A DNA stretch of 64,000 nucleotides from Fragum whitleyi (GCA_948146395.1 OX411557.1:34884077-34948076), one strand, 5' to 3'; positions 11,961 through 25,294 are shown, counted from the first letter of the stretch. Notes: generated by a model not told the origin, from the letters alone. Translations and numbers: made by a program.

Positions 11961-12188
11961 CAACCCCTCGACATGATAGACGGGCTCAACATCTGTAGCT
12001 ACAAGCAACATTACGTGAGAGCATTACGTGAACATCAAAATTGTGTGAACCCGTCCATTTTTGTGGTTTATGTGGCTTTCCCTCAAATTTTGAAGAAAGG
12101 CAATAAATAATTACAAACAAGGGTTTATCTAGAGCAAAAGGATTGTAAGTAACAACAGAAATATACCCATATTTGCGACGTCATAGTA

Positions 12189-12625
12189 CAGTTATCAACA
12201 TCGTGAAATTGACAAGGTGAATGATCTTGGAATGATTTCGGAATGAAATTGAATGAGTGTGTGGAGCGAGTTTTGGGTGAAATTATATGTAGGTAATCCT
12301 CTTTTGCTAATTTTGTTCAAGATGAACAAAATTAGCGATATTAATTACTTCCCTTTGATAAAATATGAGTACTTTTCTGCTTACACGTATCCGTGGGCCA
12401 ATCAGACACTTTAAAGTCCACACCAGCTAATGAAATCGTAGAATAAATAGATTGATTTAAATTTATTGTTGAAAGTCTTGAACGATTTTTTACTGTTTTC
12501 TAATGATTTCGGAGCGTTTTTGATCGATTTGAGTGAATGTTTGGAATGAATGAATAGAGCGCTGAATGAAAGATTGAGAATGATTTTGATCGGAATGAAT
12601 GTCAATTTTAGGATGTTTTTAACTG
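12189..12625 (+). mobile_element. MITE family 1, copy A (TA target)
   Basis: The element starts CAGTTATCAACATCGTGAAA and ends with the near-inverse ...TTTAACTG; TA flanks both ends (12187-12188, 12626-12627). The centre is a hairpin, GCTAATTTTGTTCA paired with TGAACAAAATTAGC around 12306-12336. CAGT-type ends and TA duplication fit a Tc1/mariner-mobilised non-autonomous element. It lies 230-670 bp upstream of the inferred start of the Gly/Tyr-rich gene. Confidence 0.8.
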
Positions 12626-12779
12626 TAACGATACAACGTTAAATATTTTGAAAATGAATATCTGATGTTGATCAAAATATATGCTCCATTTTTGGTTGGT
12701 GTCACATTTGATGCTGTAGCTTGAACTTTAAAAGGTAAGATCTACCTTTAGGACCTGTAAAAGATAAAACATAGACTGC

Positions 12780-12960
12780 AATGGTGGCCTAGTGGAATTT
12801 GCACCTGACCCGTGACCTAGATGCCCGTATTTCGAGCCCAAATGTCGCCTGTAGTGTTTATGGGCAAAACACGTAATAGAAAGCCCAAGTTCACACAGAT
12901 GTAAAATTGGGTGGTAGTGGGTTTAAACCACTGAGGCAGTGACGTGAAAACATCAGGATT
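12780..12960 (+). repeat. Degenerate tRNA-like repeat
   Basis: GGTGGCCTAGTGGAATTTGC resembles an A-box and TATTTCGAGCCC a B-box, with about 45 bp between them. There is no paired acceptor stem. Read as an old tRNA-derived SINE. Confidence 0.35.
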
Positions 12961-13103
12961 GAGTTTTCGAGAGTAATCCTATTAGCTTTAGCTTTCGTCG
13001 CAATCGAACTAAGATAAATGAGTATAAACTAAAAGATAATAACATTAGACGGTTGGCTTCCACAGTCACGTAATTACAGCCACGGGGGGAGGGGTGGAGT
13101 TAA

Positions 13104-13500
13104 AGTAAATAACATCGTGAAATTGCCTGTCAAAACCAATCTTAGTGGCTCATTCAGTGCTCCATTCATTCATTTCAAACACTCACTCAAACCGTTCAAA
13201 AACGTTCCACAAAAAATGGTTAGATTATCAACCTCATTCCAAATAACTAAATAAATGAAAAAAAAGATAAATAAATTTTAAAAAATGGTAGATAAAATCT
13301 ACGATTTCACTAATATAATTGGATTTTTTGAAAGCGTATGATGGTTTTGTGAAGACATGGAAAGCTTTTTATAGAACCTGTATATACACATTTTATTAAA
13401 GGAACAAAATTAACGGTTTACTTCCCTTGAATTCGAATCAAAACTCTCTCCACACACTCATTCCATTTCATTCCAAAATCTTTCCAAAATCATTCCTCTT
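13104..13500 (-). mobile_element. MITE family 1, decayed copy
   Basis: AACATCGTGAAATTG at 13110 and the CATTCCAAAATC-type block near 13480 match the ends of the family. The middle carries the ATTCATTTCAAACACTCACTC block in reverse orientation. The right terminus is missing. Confidence 0.6.
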
Positions 13501-13940
13501 GGCTTAGCAGTACCAGCCTTGCGTCCAGGAGAGCAAAAAGTAGCAAGCGTGTCCCTGCCTTCATATCTTGAACGGTGTGCTTGCTCGGGGCGCTTGCGGT
13601 AAACGGCTTACAACGTTACGAAGTGACTAGCATTGCTTACAAAAATGCGGATTAAATCACCTTCCTCGATTTTCTCAAAATTCTCGTGATTTTCGTTTTA
13701 TTTGAAAGTTTAATCACCTTAAGGGCGGGATAAGAATATTGATAAGAATATATTTTAATTCATTGTGTTAATCTAAAAATGTTTTCTGACGGTATTTGAC
13801 GGATTGAGTATTCAAAGGAGTCACTTTTGTTGCCTAGCAACCGGTCATTGTGGGAAAGTGCTTGCCGTGCGTTCAAGATAGACTGCTCGCGATAAAACTA
13901 TTTGCAGCAAGCGTTTGCGTATCCTGAACGCAGGATAGGT

Positions 13941-14079
13941 CCTGCCCTGTGTTCAGGATGTATAAGCGTTTCGCGAGCGCTTTGAGACGATACCCCGCTT
14001 CGCAGTTGCACATACGTACAAAGCGAGGTATCATTTCGAAAGCACTTCGCTAACGTTTTCATCCTGAACGCAGGGCAGG
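13941..14079. mobile_element. Short foldback element, about 139 bp
   Basis: CCTGCCCTGTGTTCAGGATG at the left end pairs with CATCCTGAACGCAGGGCAGG at the right end (19 of 20 match), and the two arms keep pairing inward through GCACATACGT-like blocks. Related pieces appear near 5870-5960, 9715-9790, 13500-13600, 32430-32600, 39605-39740 and 51745-51880. Confidence 0.75.
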
Positions 14080-15060
14080 TTGCCAACTTCAATAACTTAT
14101 AAATTGTAATGTCGCAATATAACGAAAAGCAATTAACTCGTTTCTGAAAGTAATAAATAAACTTTCTGTGAAATAATTAAACAACGTCACCAAGATGGTT
14201 ACACGATCAACATGACATTTACATTTTGTATCGTGATTAATCGTAAATTTTAGACATGGCATTTAGAAATAAACAATAAATCTAATTACTCTTTAATCTG
14301 AAGTCACATAATAATTGGCCATACGCCTGTGATTCTCATTTTTCATCGGTATATTAAACGTAGTGCTGCCAATACGCCCGCGAGATAACACATATACGGC
14401 AGTCGTATGTCGACGACTAGTCGACGAGTTTTAACGGAAGGGAAAACCGAAGTATACTTAACTCCAAAACAAACGTCCACAACTGCACGTCATCTTAAAA
14501 ACTTAACCGTTTATTTCAATAATTGTCAAAATCGACTTTCTTTTCTAGACTGATCTTTTGACTGTTAGGTTCCATGCAACGCTTTTTTTAGTAAACGTGT
14601 CCCCAAGCTTGCTGGATCTGACGCACAAAGGTTTGTTGAAATTTTCTAGTGTGCATTGCAAGACATTTAGTCATCTAGCAATAAACCGTTTAAAAATCTT
14701 TGAATTTTGCTGACGTCAAATGTTACGTAGGAACGTTATCAGCCATTTTCATCCATGTGAACTTTTTTTGATGGTGGTGTCAAGCGAGGTGTTTCTGTTT
14801 AGAAACTTCTCGGGTAGCATCTTTATTTCATCCCATTTATGCGGCTATATGGATTTTCTGCAAAAATAGCAAAGAAAGATTAAACTTCGTATAAAGATTT
14901 CGTTTTTTTTTGTTTGTTTTTTTTTCATTTCAATTCATATTTTGTGGACATTTCTTTTGGAGTTAAGTATAGACACTAAAGAAATATGCCCGGGATGTAC
15001 ACTATTTCGACTGAATGATTAACCCTGTGTTTTCTCTATGTTCCCGGTGACCATATTAAA
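14080..15060. other. Intergenic, nothing recognised
   Basis: AT-rich DNA with poly-T runs near 14905-14930. No open frame with family features, no RNA gene and no clear repeat was seen. Confidence 0.5.
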
Positions 15061-15260
15061 TCAAAGCACTGAAAGTCCTGATGGTGAACGAATCTGTTGG
15101 CATTCTAAAGTCATATATTGAATTCGTTGAGAAAAGAGAAATGTAAAAAAAATCAAGGGAAAGTGTCTCGTCAAAATTCTAAATTCAAAGAAAGAGAAAG
15201 AGAGGAAAAGAAAGGTAGAGAGAGTGACAGACAGAGACAGACCGATAGACAGAGAGCGAT
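15061..15260. repeat. Dispersed repeat, second copy at 52137-52325
   Basis: The AATCAAAGCACTGAAAGT...CTGATGGTGAACGAA block and the AAATTCAAAGAAAG-type GA-rich end are shared with 52137-52325 in the same order. The open frame at 15118-15330 is this purine-rich repeat and is not a gene. A third trace of its start is near 62092. Confidence 0.65.
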
Positions 15261-15330
15261 AAGCCTAGAGAAAAGTAAACAGGCAACTAAAGTGTCTAGT
15301 CTAATGATTCTTTTCTTAACTCAAAAATAG

Positions 15331-17640
15331 CAGTCAGAAAGGTTATTCAATTTCCACATGCGGAACCCATATTTTAGCAGATTAAACAGCAGTCTTTCTG
15401 CATTTTGACTTTTAAACGTTATCCGCTATGGCTCTGGTACGACCTGAATGGGGTCCCCCCCATCCTCCGAATTAAAAGACCGCTGTTTCGTAATTGTAAT
15501 TACAGGGTTTTGGTCTCTTTCGGTAATATTCAGTCTTGTGAAAGAATAATTATCTGATGCCATTGCGTAAAAAAGAATTAAAAAAAAAAAAACTAATTCG
15601 ATGAAATCTATGTAGAAAGGTATTTTGTACAGCTATTTAATTGTCAAAATATAGTCGATGTTTAAATTCTATTGCTCCTACCAAACGGCGGATAATCGTA
15701 AACCTAAGAGAGTAGAAGATGGCAGCTACGTACGGATGTATGCTAATTATAGTTCTGGTGCGAGAAATACAAATTTCCATGTTAAGGTAAAGGTGCTCCA
15801 GTCCACAGGCGATTGATTCACAATCCAAATTTCGGTTTTTGTAATATTTTACATACTTCCGGTAAAACAAATAGATGAATGATTGTATTGAGGAAATTCT
15901 ACAGCCATCCGAGGGATAGAAGCGCTACTATACATTTGTAGTTACGATGTCAAGTACTTTGAAAAAAAATCCATTCGATGTTAAAATTTGAAATTAGGTC
16001 TATCGTGTTGGGATATTTGTTCATTTGATTCTTTTATTTATTTATGTATTTACGACATTCATATATAAACAGTAAATCGTACCGAGATTGCTATATCCCC
16101 CGTTTTCCGGCCTTGTTTGAAACGAAAAAAAAACCAACAACAGGGAATGGGATTTGGGTAATATGATACAAAAATACCCGTAACCGAAGATATTTACATT
16201 ACACAAGTATGCAACAACAAGCTTTAAGATGAAAACGGGATTTAAGCAAGAGGTGTAAATTTGGTAGTTGAGAACATAAGTTGTCTGGCAATGGGTTAAA
16301 TGGGTTAAATGTTACTTCATATCAAGGTTGGTCACGGTCAAGTGGTGCGTGTTTATGTTTCAATGAGAATTTAGACGCGCCCTCCCTTACAAACGCGCTC
16401 CCCCATAAATACAATTCCCAGGCCCTTGACTATACGATCAACAACATCCAACCGTCCGCGGTCCGTGGTAAAAAATCCGGTCTCGAATTTAATTTCAATA
16501 GCTGCTACTCCACGACGTAATGTTCAATAGATTGTGGGTTAACTATCTTAAATTCCTATCAGGATAAGGCTGGTTGCGTCATTAAAAGATCGTTCAACAT
16601 CTGAAAAACTAGCGCGTCCTAAATCGCGCAGTCTTCCGGAAGCGCAAAAGATTAAAATTTAACACAAAATTAAAACTCTTTCTCGTTATTCTTCATAAGT
16701 CACACGCGAACAAAATCCCCTTTCGTTGTTACGAAAATATTTCTGAAATCATTTCACCTTCTGCAAAGATACAAAATAGCCGAGTCAAATGATTAAATCC
16801 TAGTCACAATTATACTGTTAAAATAGGAAAACCCCCGTAAAATCTCGGGTGTGACTTATTTCAAAAGCGACGTCGCCACTTGCAAGAATCTGGGGACTTC
16901 AAAGGGTGCCGACACGCGGTGACCCAGCTAGCTCCAGTCGTGTTGTGTTTTCACTACGAAACATTTTTATTTCATGTACCGGGTGCATTTACACATCACG
17001 AAATTTTAGTATTTAATACAGGATTATTTATTTCATACGTGAATAGGTAATGATTTATTAGACCGCTTTGTCCATCGGTAGCGGAATATTGAATATTGCA
17101 TCGTCTGGAACTTCCTATCTTGTACAAATAATAACAATATTAATAATCTCGGCTTCTGCTAACACAATCACTTGCTTTTGAAAGCTGCAATTAATTGTTG
17201 AGGGTGACCGTATTTCGATAGATGACTTTATATGACAGAATTACAATTCATTAGCTAACATTTTATTTTATTTTTTAAATCTATAGCCTTAATAGATATA
17301 TAGAAAAGCGTATTGTGTAGCGCACGTATTTCAATCGATAATTACGAACATGTTAACAGTTTGCTTCTCTTAGGTACTAAAATACGTATTTTTTTTAATT
17401 AAGTAAAAGAGTCAGAAATAATAGCGCCCCCACGACGTTTTGCATCGCGCTTGGGCGCGTTTAATAGGAGAAATACGGCAGGAACATTCCATTCGTTTGT
17501 AAACTTGACCTTTCGTAACTTATAAGCAAAGACTTCATTCATAAGAAGGCAGGTAAAATCGTAGTAGGTCATCACGTGTGGTATGGCCAATCAGAATCTT
17601 ACGCCGATCAGAAATTCGCCCGTATAAACATTCCAAGATA
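15331..17640. other. Intergenic, nothing recognised
   Basis: No gene was recognised. A GC-richer patch at 16290-16510 gives a short open frame without any domain. The remainder is AT-rich. Confidence 0.45.
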
Positions 17641-17865
17641 ATTCTTGTTTTAAAGGGGTAATTTTCATTATCTTCACTTGATGAAGAATTCTAGTTTCAT
17701 GCATTAAACGAAATAAACAGTGATTTTGTAGAGCGAAGTCTATAGAGACACTAATTTGAATATAAAGAGGTACTGCTTTATTTAAAACCTATTAAGATCC
17801 TACAGGATTTTCCATACACAGTATATAACACTGGTGAACGAAAATTTCGTTCACCAAAAAGAGAT
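17641..17865. repeat. Dispersed repeat, second copy at 55375-55585
   Basis: Both copies contain GATTTTCATTATTTTCACTTGAT-like, AACAGTGATTTTG and ACAGGATTTTCC blocks in order, and end in TATATAACACTGGTGAACGA followed by a short palindrome of GTGAACGAA/TTCGTTCAC. Confidence 0.65.
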
Positions 17866-18049
17866 GAGTTTGTGGAACGAAAGTCCCTAAAACAAACAGA
17901 CAATCCGATGAAAAACAATATGCTCCCAATTTTATTGGCACTGCTGCATACAAAGCTGCGTTTTTTCTTTTACCAGATGGCTGTCCTAGGTCAATTGATG
18001 TGGAAACCAACAAAACTTTCACCGTTGTTTTAAAAAAAGCCTTATTTGA

Positions 18050-18540
18050 AAATTTTACTTTGTGACCTTCCAGCTATATGAATACTTGACTTTGTGACCT
18101 TGCAGCTAACTGAACATATTGGTCAAATGGCACATCTACTCATGATGCAGAACAATAGTGCTGGGCTGATTTGAGATCCATCCTTTAATGTAAAAGCTAT
18201 GCACTGGTCAAGGTCAATTTTAACATATGACCTTGGAACTATTGGAAATTTTATGTCAAATATCCTTTTGACTAATGAAGGAGAACAACATATTGTGCCA
18301 AGTTGTTTTGAAATTTATCCATAAATGTGGGAGAAAATGTCTGCACAAACATTGACAGATTGACCTACTAATTGACTGATGGAGAGTCACACAACCACAC
18401 ACCAAGCTGTCATTGTAACAATTTTGTCTCGCACATCACACACAGGACAACAAAAATATATATAGGATTATCCCAATCAATAGTAATGGTTTCTCTGACA
18501 GAATATACATGCCAAGTTTCAAGCAGATATAACCAATGTA
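18050..18540. repeat. Degenerate GTGACCTTG-type repeat
   Basis: Repeated TTTGTGACCTTnCAGCTA and related blocks, a style of dispersed repeat also seen near 46010-46130 and 63110-63300. No boundaries can be drawn. A 3' part (18540-18690) resembles the right half of the hAT-like element at 31711-31957. Confidence 0.4.
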
Positions 18541-19318
18541 AAAAATTTGCCATGCATAATTCCATTGGGATCGTCTTCCAAAGACGATTTAAATGAGATA
18601 TTGTAAGGCAGAATTTAATTTTGAATGAAAACACAAGGTACGATTTGTGATTTTGACTTACGATCATTTTTCTTTTTTCGCAAGACATTAAGTCTTTATT
18701 ACAATTACATCAATTACATTGATCAATGTGTTATTTATATGCTTTTATTTATTTCTTCTCGGCTACAGAAGAACATTACAGATTTGAATCACGTTTTTGA
18801 GAGCGTTCACTTTTGCAGAGGCCCGATAAATGGGTCTAATGGTTGAAGCATTCGGAAGGTCTCAGCAATTATTAACGCCCGAAAAACCGCAAATTGATGC
18901 CTATATTGCATAAAAAGACTACCGTATTAATTAAAACACGAGAAGCGAAATTTTAAACAGAAACTCTTTAACACTATTTACATGCCTACGAATATGTTGG
19001 GGATATTGTGAAATGATTGTCATTATCACTGAAATTGTTTGCATCGACGTTGCTTGATAAACTACATTCGGATCATCTTCGACCAATCTACGATCTTTAG
19101 ATTGGCCGAAGGAGTTCCGAATTGAAAATTTAGTGACGTCACAAAATTTATATAACGCGGAAATTTGAACAACGTTTTCAATATTCCCTAAACAGACGTT
19201 GAGAATAATTATTTTTCTCGCAATTGACTTATCAAAACGATAACCATCACCACAGTTTTTTTTAATTATTTCGAGGCCGAACAAATACTTGAAATTCTTT
19301 AAAATTGGTTTAAGCGTA

Positions 19319-19754
19319 CAGTTAAAAACATCGTGAAATTGACATTCATTCCGATCAAAATAATTCTTAATCATTCATTCAGCGCTCTATTCATTCATTC
19401 CAAACATTCACTCAAATCGATCAAATACGCTCCGAAATCATTAGTAAACATATAAAAATCGTTCAAGACTTTCAGCAATAAATTCACATCAATCTTTTTA
19501 TTCTAAGATTTCATTAGCTGCTGTGGACTTGAAAGTTTCTGATTGGCCGCCACGGAGACGCACAAACAGAAAAGTACTCATATTTTATAAAAGGGAGGTA
19601 ATTAATATCGCTTTTTTTCATCTTGAACAAAATTAGCAATATTGGATTACCTCCCCATAATTTCACTCAAAACTCGCTCCACACACTCATTCAATTTCAT
19701 TCCGAAATCATTCCAAAATCATTCACCTTGTCAATTTCACGATGTTGTTAACTG
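19319..19754 (-). mobile_element. MITE family 1, copy B (TA target)
   Basis: Complete copy in reverse orientation: CAGTTAAAAACATCGTGAAA at the left, TCACGATGTTGTTAACTG at the right, TA at 19317-19318 and 19755-19756. It includes the inverted GGAGGTAAT block and a central hairpin. A 147-codon open frame at 18931-19374 runs into it and is not a gene. Confidence 0.85.
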
Positions 19755-19756
19755 TA

Positions 19757-20627
19757 TTGACCGGAGCTGAGGATATTCCAGTAAAAAAGAATCCGTGGTT
19801 TAAAAACACATTTTCTCATCATTAACTCCCAAATTTTTTTTTTATTTACAATTTTATATTTATATTTATATATATATTTCGTAAGCCCACTTTTTATGCA
19901 AGGATATATAAAAATCAGAAAAAATATATTTCTAGTTGGACATCACAAGATGTCGAGGTTTTCGGACGACAATTAATAAAGAGACGACGTCAACCCGACA
20001 TGGACAACGTGAAACCTATCCCGAGGCTGTAGCATCCGTTTTTTCACCTTTTTTTCGCTAGCTGAGTCATACTCCTCTCAGTTCCGTAGGTATATCTTCA
20101 CAAGCCGAAGTTATTTTTTCCAAATTATTCCTTACGAACTTTCGTATGCAACAATGTAGGGTTAGGAGTCTAAGTGTAAGAATAGCGGTCACCTTGAAAG
20201 AATAAGAGTGTATAAAAGTGTAGCAAAACACGCCGTAAAGGAAAATGTATCAAAAATGGCGCCTTTTCTTCGTGACACAGCGCGGTATCACAGAATCGAG
20301 ACGATATATGCACGGTATGCGCACGGTAACATAACGAGAGACATGCTGTGAAAGTTTCGCGTATTTCCGTCCATAGCTGACGGAGGAGATGTGTTAACAA
20401 ACAATGAACCTAGGGACAAGCGAACGCCTCCTCGACGGTGTTTACAAACACGCGCATCCGTAAAGTGAGGTACAGTAAATTTGACTCATTATTCACATGG
20501 GTGTCTAATGCATTCCGTAGACTGAATTACATCGTCTTATGAAATGACACGAAGTTATCGCCATTATAGGATATGACTGGACCTTAAGAAGCTCACTAAT
20601 GCTTTCAATAAAACAGATCTATGTTAA
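19757..20627. other. Intergenic, nothing recognised
   Basis: 20000-20480 is richer in CG dinucleotides than its surroundings and could be a promoter-like island, but no transcript, TATA box or coding exon could be tied to it. Confidence 0.35.
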
Positions 20628-23600
20628 TAGACTATGAGCCAGAATGGGTTTTGTCCCCCCCCCCCCCCGGGGGGTGTAGACCATATTTTTCTGAAAGTCC
20701 ATGGTATGTAGAACATTTTGAGACATGTTAGCACTCTGGCGAGTGGGGCTTTTGTAAGGTACGTTACTTTAAAGTAGCACACCCCACAAAATTTTGAAAA
20801 TGGATTTTAAAAAAGTACCCGAAAAATTGAAGTCAACATGACAAAAAGTTGACTTCTTACATATATATTTGTGTTGCTGATAAACTGTTGGGTCAGTTTA
20901 TGGAATTTTTTGAAAAATCTGATCATCTTGACAGTCGTGATATAGCAGTAAAATACGTTACCCTTAAATTTCATAGAAAACTATGAATATAGGAATAAAT
21001 TGTCTATCCCTCCCTCACTGGGAATTTTGTTAATATTGCCTGTTTGATAGCCCATTGTGTATAGAACATTTTGAGACTTGTTAGCACCCTGACAAGTGGG
21101 GCGTTAGTGAGATATGTTACATCAGAGTTAATTACCCATCAAATTTTCAAGACAAAATTTTAGGTTTGTACAGTGAAAAAATGAGTCAAAATGACCAGAA
21201 GTGATCTTTTAATACCAAAATTCATGTTGCTGAATGTACATAGATAGAAATGATTTTTCCATGGCTGCCCCATTGGGAAGATTGTTAACAATGCTTTTCT
21301 AAAAGCCTATACAATTTTGAACATTTTGAAACTTGTTAGCAGTCTGGCCACTTGGGCAAATGCGAGATACGTTACTTTTAAGAAACCAGCCCATAAAATT
21401 TTCATATAACAACTTTAGTTGTATGTCTAGTTATAGAAATTACCTGTAATTAAGTAAAAAATTAAATGATAGTGTGTTTTGTTAATGATATTTGTGATTC
21501 TAGAGGTATTTGAAGCCCATGTATATTATGACTTGAAAAATATAGCCCTTACAAGTAATGCATGGCAGTAAGATACGTTACATTTAAATTTCAATTTAAT
21601 GTATTCAAAAGAAATGTTATATTCATCAATGCTCTACTGAATGTTTTGTTTACTGTGTTTTTCTATAAGCTTCTGTTATTTGGGAGATTTTAATTTTTTT
21701 TTATGCATCTGGCCATCAAGCTATTTGCAAAATACGTTCATCTAAAGTAACAAATTTACCCATCAATTACCATAGGCCTATTCTTATCTGATCTGATTGC
21801 AATTGTTGTAAAATCCCTCATTGTCCACATCAACCATAAACAAAAAATAACTGTTTAAAGTATTTTTAAGGTATCAATATAAATTTTAATCATTTCAAGA
21901 CTCATTGAGGTTTTAAAAGCGTGCAAAATACGTTACCACTTATTTTTAGGTATAATTATTATTGAGCCGTTTTCATAGTTTAAGGAAATGCAACAAACAC
22001 AATGTTGAGGCAGCTTCCAAACTCAATGCATAGAGAGCTTATGGTTTCTTGTATGTTTGAGACTTTTTTCACATTTTTAGAATAAAACACAAGTTATATA
22101 TGTTACTTCTGATGATAAGAAACAGTTTTCATTGTGAAAAATGATGATCAGATAGATGAAAAAAGCTGTTCCTACAATATTTTTAAGCAATATTTCCATC
22201 AATTTAGTACAGAAAAGTCAAAAATATTTCTTAGAGTTGATCATGATCGTAGCCCAGTTGGTAGCACATTAGATTTGGTAGCGCATTTGACTCCATATCA
22301 TAGGTACAAGGTTTCACCAGCCAGTAAAAATGAGTTGATTATCATTAATCTTGGTTGTATAGGCAACTAGAGGCTTTAAAAGGATTATGTGATGAATGAA
22401 ATGATGTGTACGCTAAATACAAGGAATTCATAATTAGGTGGATAAGCCACCTTGATAAGAGTGTTATATTGTTAAAATGGCCTGAAAATTCCTTGAAGCA
22501 TTTTAACTCTATATTGTTTCCAATTAAATGCAAAGTACATTGCATGCAATCCTAGTTTTGCCAAGAAACTGTGCAATTCAGTTCAATACTGAAAATTTAC
22601 ATGGGTATAACCATATTATATTCAAATGAATAGAACATTGCCATAAACATTTTGATTTAGCTATCGAAGAAAGTAATAATTGCTGCTATCGAAGGACAAT
22701 TAGATGCACACCAATTGTAATTCTCTTAAACATAATTAGTTCTTACAAAAGTAAGATTTTAGTAAAACAAAGGTGCTTAAAAGATGCTTTGAACTTTGAA
22801 CTAGATACAAACTACAAGTCCTTTTTATGCAGAAAGCAACATATCTTAGATAGAATTAGCGCTTCTTTGATATCTTACTTTCTGAAACAATAAAAGAATT
22901 ATGATAAATTGCTTAAGCAATAGGATTTCATCAATATCAAGCCCTCATTCAAATTCAACCCAAGACTTGATTCATAAAAATAAGAAAATTGCATGATGGG
23001 TCTATAAGTCGTTGCTTATAAGGGCTTTGTGGGTGTTTATGTGTAAATTGCTGGTGATTTAACATTCAAATCGCCTTTCTGTTTGACATTGATGGCTGAC
23101 CTTCAATATATATTTACATGCAGTTTATGTTAAAGTAGAGAAAAGAATTGAAGAATACCCATTCTAATTAATATACTCATGGTTCATGGGCATAACTCTC
23201 ATATTTTTCTCATGTGCACGAGTACAAGACTCTTCTACTAACCATTAAGTTTTATTCTAACCACTTGGCCAACATTCCAGACAAACAATTTGAAAAACAT
23301 GCAGTAAAACCAAAAAAATCCATCTTAATCAAAGAGAAACAATGATTTTGATTTAAATGGCTACAGTATTGACACTGAAGTGCATTTAAGATAAATGCGA
23401 CTTGTTTCATACAAATTGTAACATACGTAACTAGATTATGACCATTGGTATTCTGTTTCAAAACATTTATAGACAACGAATAAACCAATGCACGAAATTA
23501 GAGTTAAATGATATACATGCTTAAGTAACTACGTAATTTTGAAAAAAAAAAAATAATTAAATTCTGTTAGATTTTATGCTGCATTGTGTGATTGATAGAT

Positions 23601-24881
23601 ATGTTAATTGAACTGAACAGGTTTTTCCCTATCATGAAATTAAACAATAGGCATAGTACAACACAAAGTACATATCCATATCTATTAAAAAGCCATTATT
23701 TTTATTGAATATTTCAACATATTTGAAATTTCTAATTTAAACTGATTATCAAGATCTGTGCTGATTTAGAAGGGTGTAGGTATTTCTATTTCAGCAATTG
23801 GATATACATGTATTAATGATTTGGCTATTTCAAAATTATGATCTCAAATCTTGTTATCAAATTTTCAACTTTGTGAGATGGGATACTACGAATGATACTA
23901 ACTTCAATTTGTGTGATTTATCACTTTACATTAAAAGACAATATGTAAAAACTAGCATTTAATAAGAATTTCCTTCTTGGCTGTTCAAAGATATAACATT
24001 GACTTCTCAATTAAGGTCTAAATTTTTAATACCATTAGTGCTAGGGGATTTTTGATCTTTTGTTGGTCACACATTTGCCTTCAGTACCGATGCATTTTCT
24101 GTGAAACTGAACAGAGGGCTATAAATTCAAAGAATTTTACCCTTTTTGATAAAAAGTAAAACGGTTTAAATGGGTTTTGGTAAAATATTTTGAAGTAACG
24201 TATGTTACAACATTCCTTCAGAGACATAAAGCATTTGTTGTTTTAAGGATATCAGTTTTAAATGATATTCTTGTTTTCTTATGCATGATCAGAGTAGTAA
24301 ATTGCAGCTGCAATTCTCCTTCTTTCTGTTTATGAACAACATATGAAATTACATTGTATAAAGGGTTTGAAAGGACATGTGCTCGAATCTTTTCATTTAT
24401 ACGTATAAAACAAGTAATATGCAGGCCAAAAAAAAACCATGCAAATATGAATTCATCATATTATCTTGTGAATTTTGCCAACAAGTGTTGACTTTGAATA
24501 TTTTTGGCGCCGAAATGCCAATATCTTTATATAGGCGAATATTGAGAAACAATTTTGTAATTGTAACGTATATTTCACGTATTTTCTTGAATCATGCAGG
24601 ATTCTGTGGATGTTTTATCACTCATACTCAAGAATCATGTATGGGATAGTACTAAAAATTGCAATTTGGCCAAAGAATTTCACAAAATGGAAGCAAATTG
24701 TAGTGTTTAATAAGGATCTAGGGTGAGTGATTTCAAAGTAACGTATCTCACAAAAGCTCCACTCGCCACAGTGCTTACATGTCTTAAAATGTCGCTTATA
24801 CATGTACCTTTCAGAAAATCATAGTGCACAAAATGTCCCCCGGGGTGAGGGGAGGCAGGGGTCCCAGTAGCCCATAGTCTA
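20628..24881. mobile_element. 4.25-kb non-coding element with long inverted ends and internal repeats
   Basis: The first ~170 bp (TAGACTATG..., then GCACTCTGGCGAGTGGGGCT and ACGTTACTTT) match the reverse complement of the last ~160 bp. TAA lies directly outside both ends (20625-20627 and 24882-24884), a possible 3-bp target duplication. Blocks of ACATTTTGAGACxTGTTAGC followed by a TACGTTAC-like heptamer recur near 20710, 21060 and 21320, with weaker ones to about 21930. A C15-type run lies near 20656. No transposase frame was seen. TAA duplication would fit a PIF/Harbinger-type non-autonomous element; the family is unproven. Confidence 0.65.
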
Positions 24882-24904
24882 TAAGGAAGCACAATCGAGA
24901 ACCC

Positions 24905-25265
24905 TAAAAATGTCCTTTCAGTAATAAAAATGGCCTCTAGAATGCAAACATTTTTTTCTTCTAAAATTTACCCACTTGAACTTGTCGAAGAGGTTGTGTC
25001 TACTACAGATAAATAGTCAGAATAAGTTTCAAGTTATTTGAGTCAAAATTTTGACCCACTTGAGATCATAAGGTTTTCCTAAGATTTGACCCTTTCATCT
25101 TGTTTTTACCCTACTCCACCTAATTTCGAAAACGACTAAAATTACATGTAGACAAACTTTCTGGTATAGTCTCAAGACACTTGAGACAAACATGTGGCCT
25201 CTAGATTGCAAACAAGGTTTTAAAGCGATCTTGCATAGCAATTCGTTTCTTGGCATCAATCTAAC
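24905..25265. repeat. Degenerate GGCCTCTAGA / AAGATTTGACC tandem repeat
   Basis: ATGGCCTCTAGAnTGCAAAC and AAGGTTTTCCTAAGATTTGACC blocks match the tandem units inside the element at 41284-41745. Probably a decayed, end-less member of that family. Confidence 0.6.
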
Positions 25266-25294
25266 CTGAAACGACAACAACAACAAAAATTGAA

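Noticed and set aside
15118..15330. 70-codon Lys/Glu/Arg-rich open frame
   Set aside because: It is a purine-rich repeat with a second copy at 52137-52325 where the frame is not kept.
16281..16520. 79-codon open frame in a GC-richer patch
   Set aside because: No recognisable domain, no splice support, and surrounding sequence shows no gene structure.
18931..19374. 147-codon open frame, minus strand
   Set aside because: Its first codons lie inside MITE copy B and no domain, splice site or codon pattern supports it.
20655..20675. C/G run as a regulatory quadruplex
   Set aside because: A simple homopolymer inside a transposon-like element; nothing ties it to a gene.
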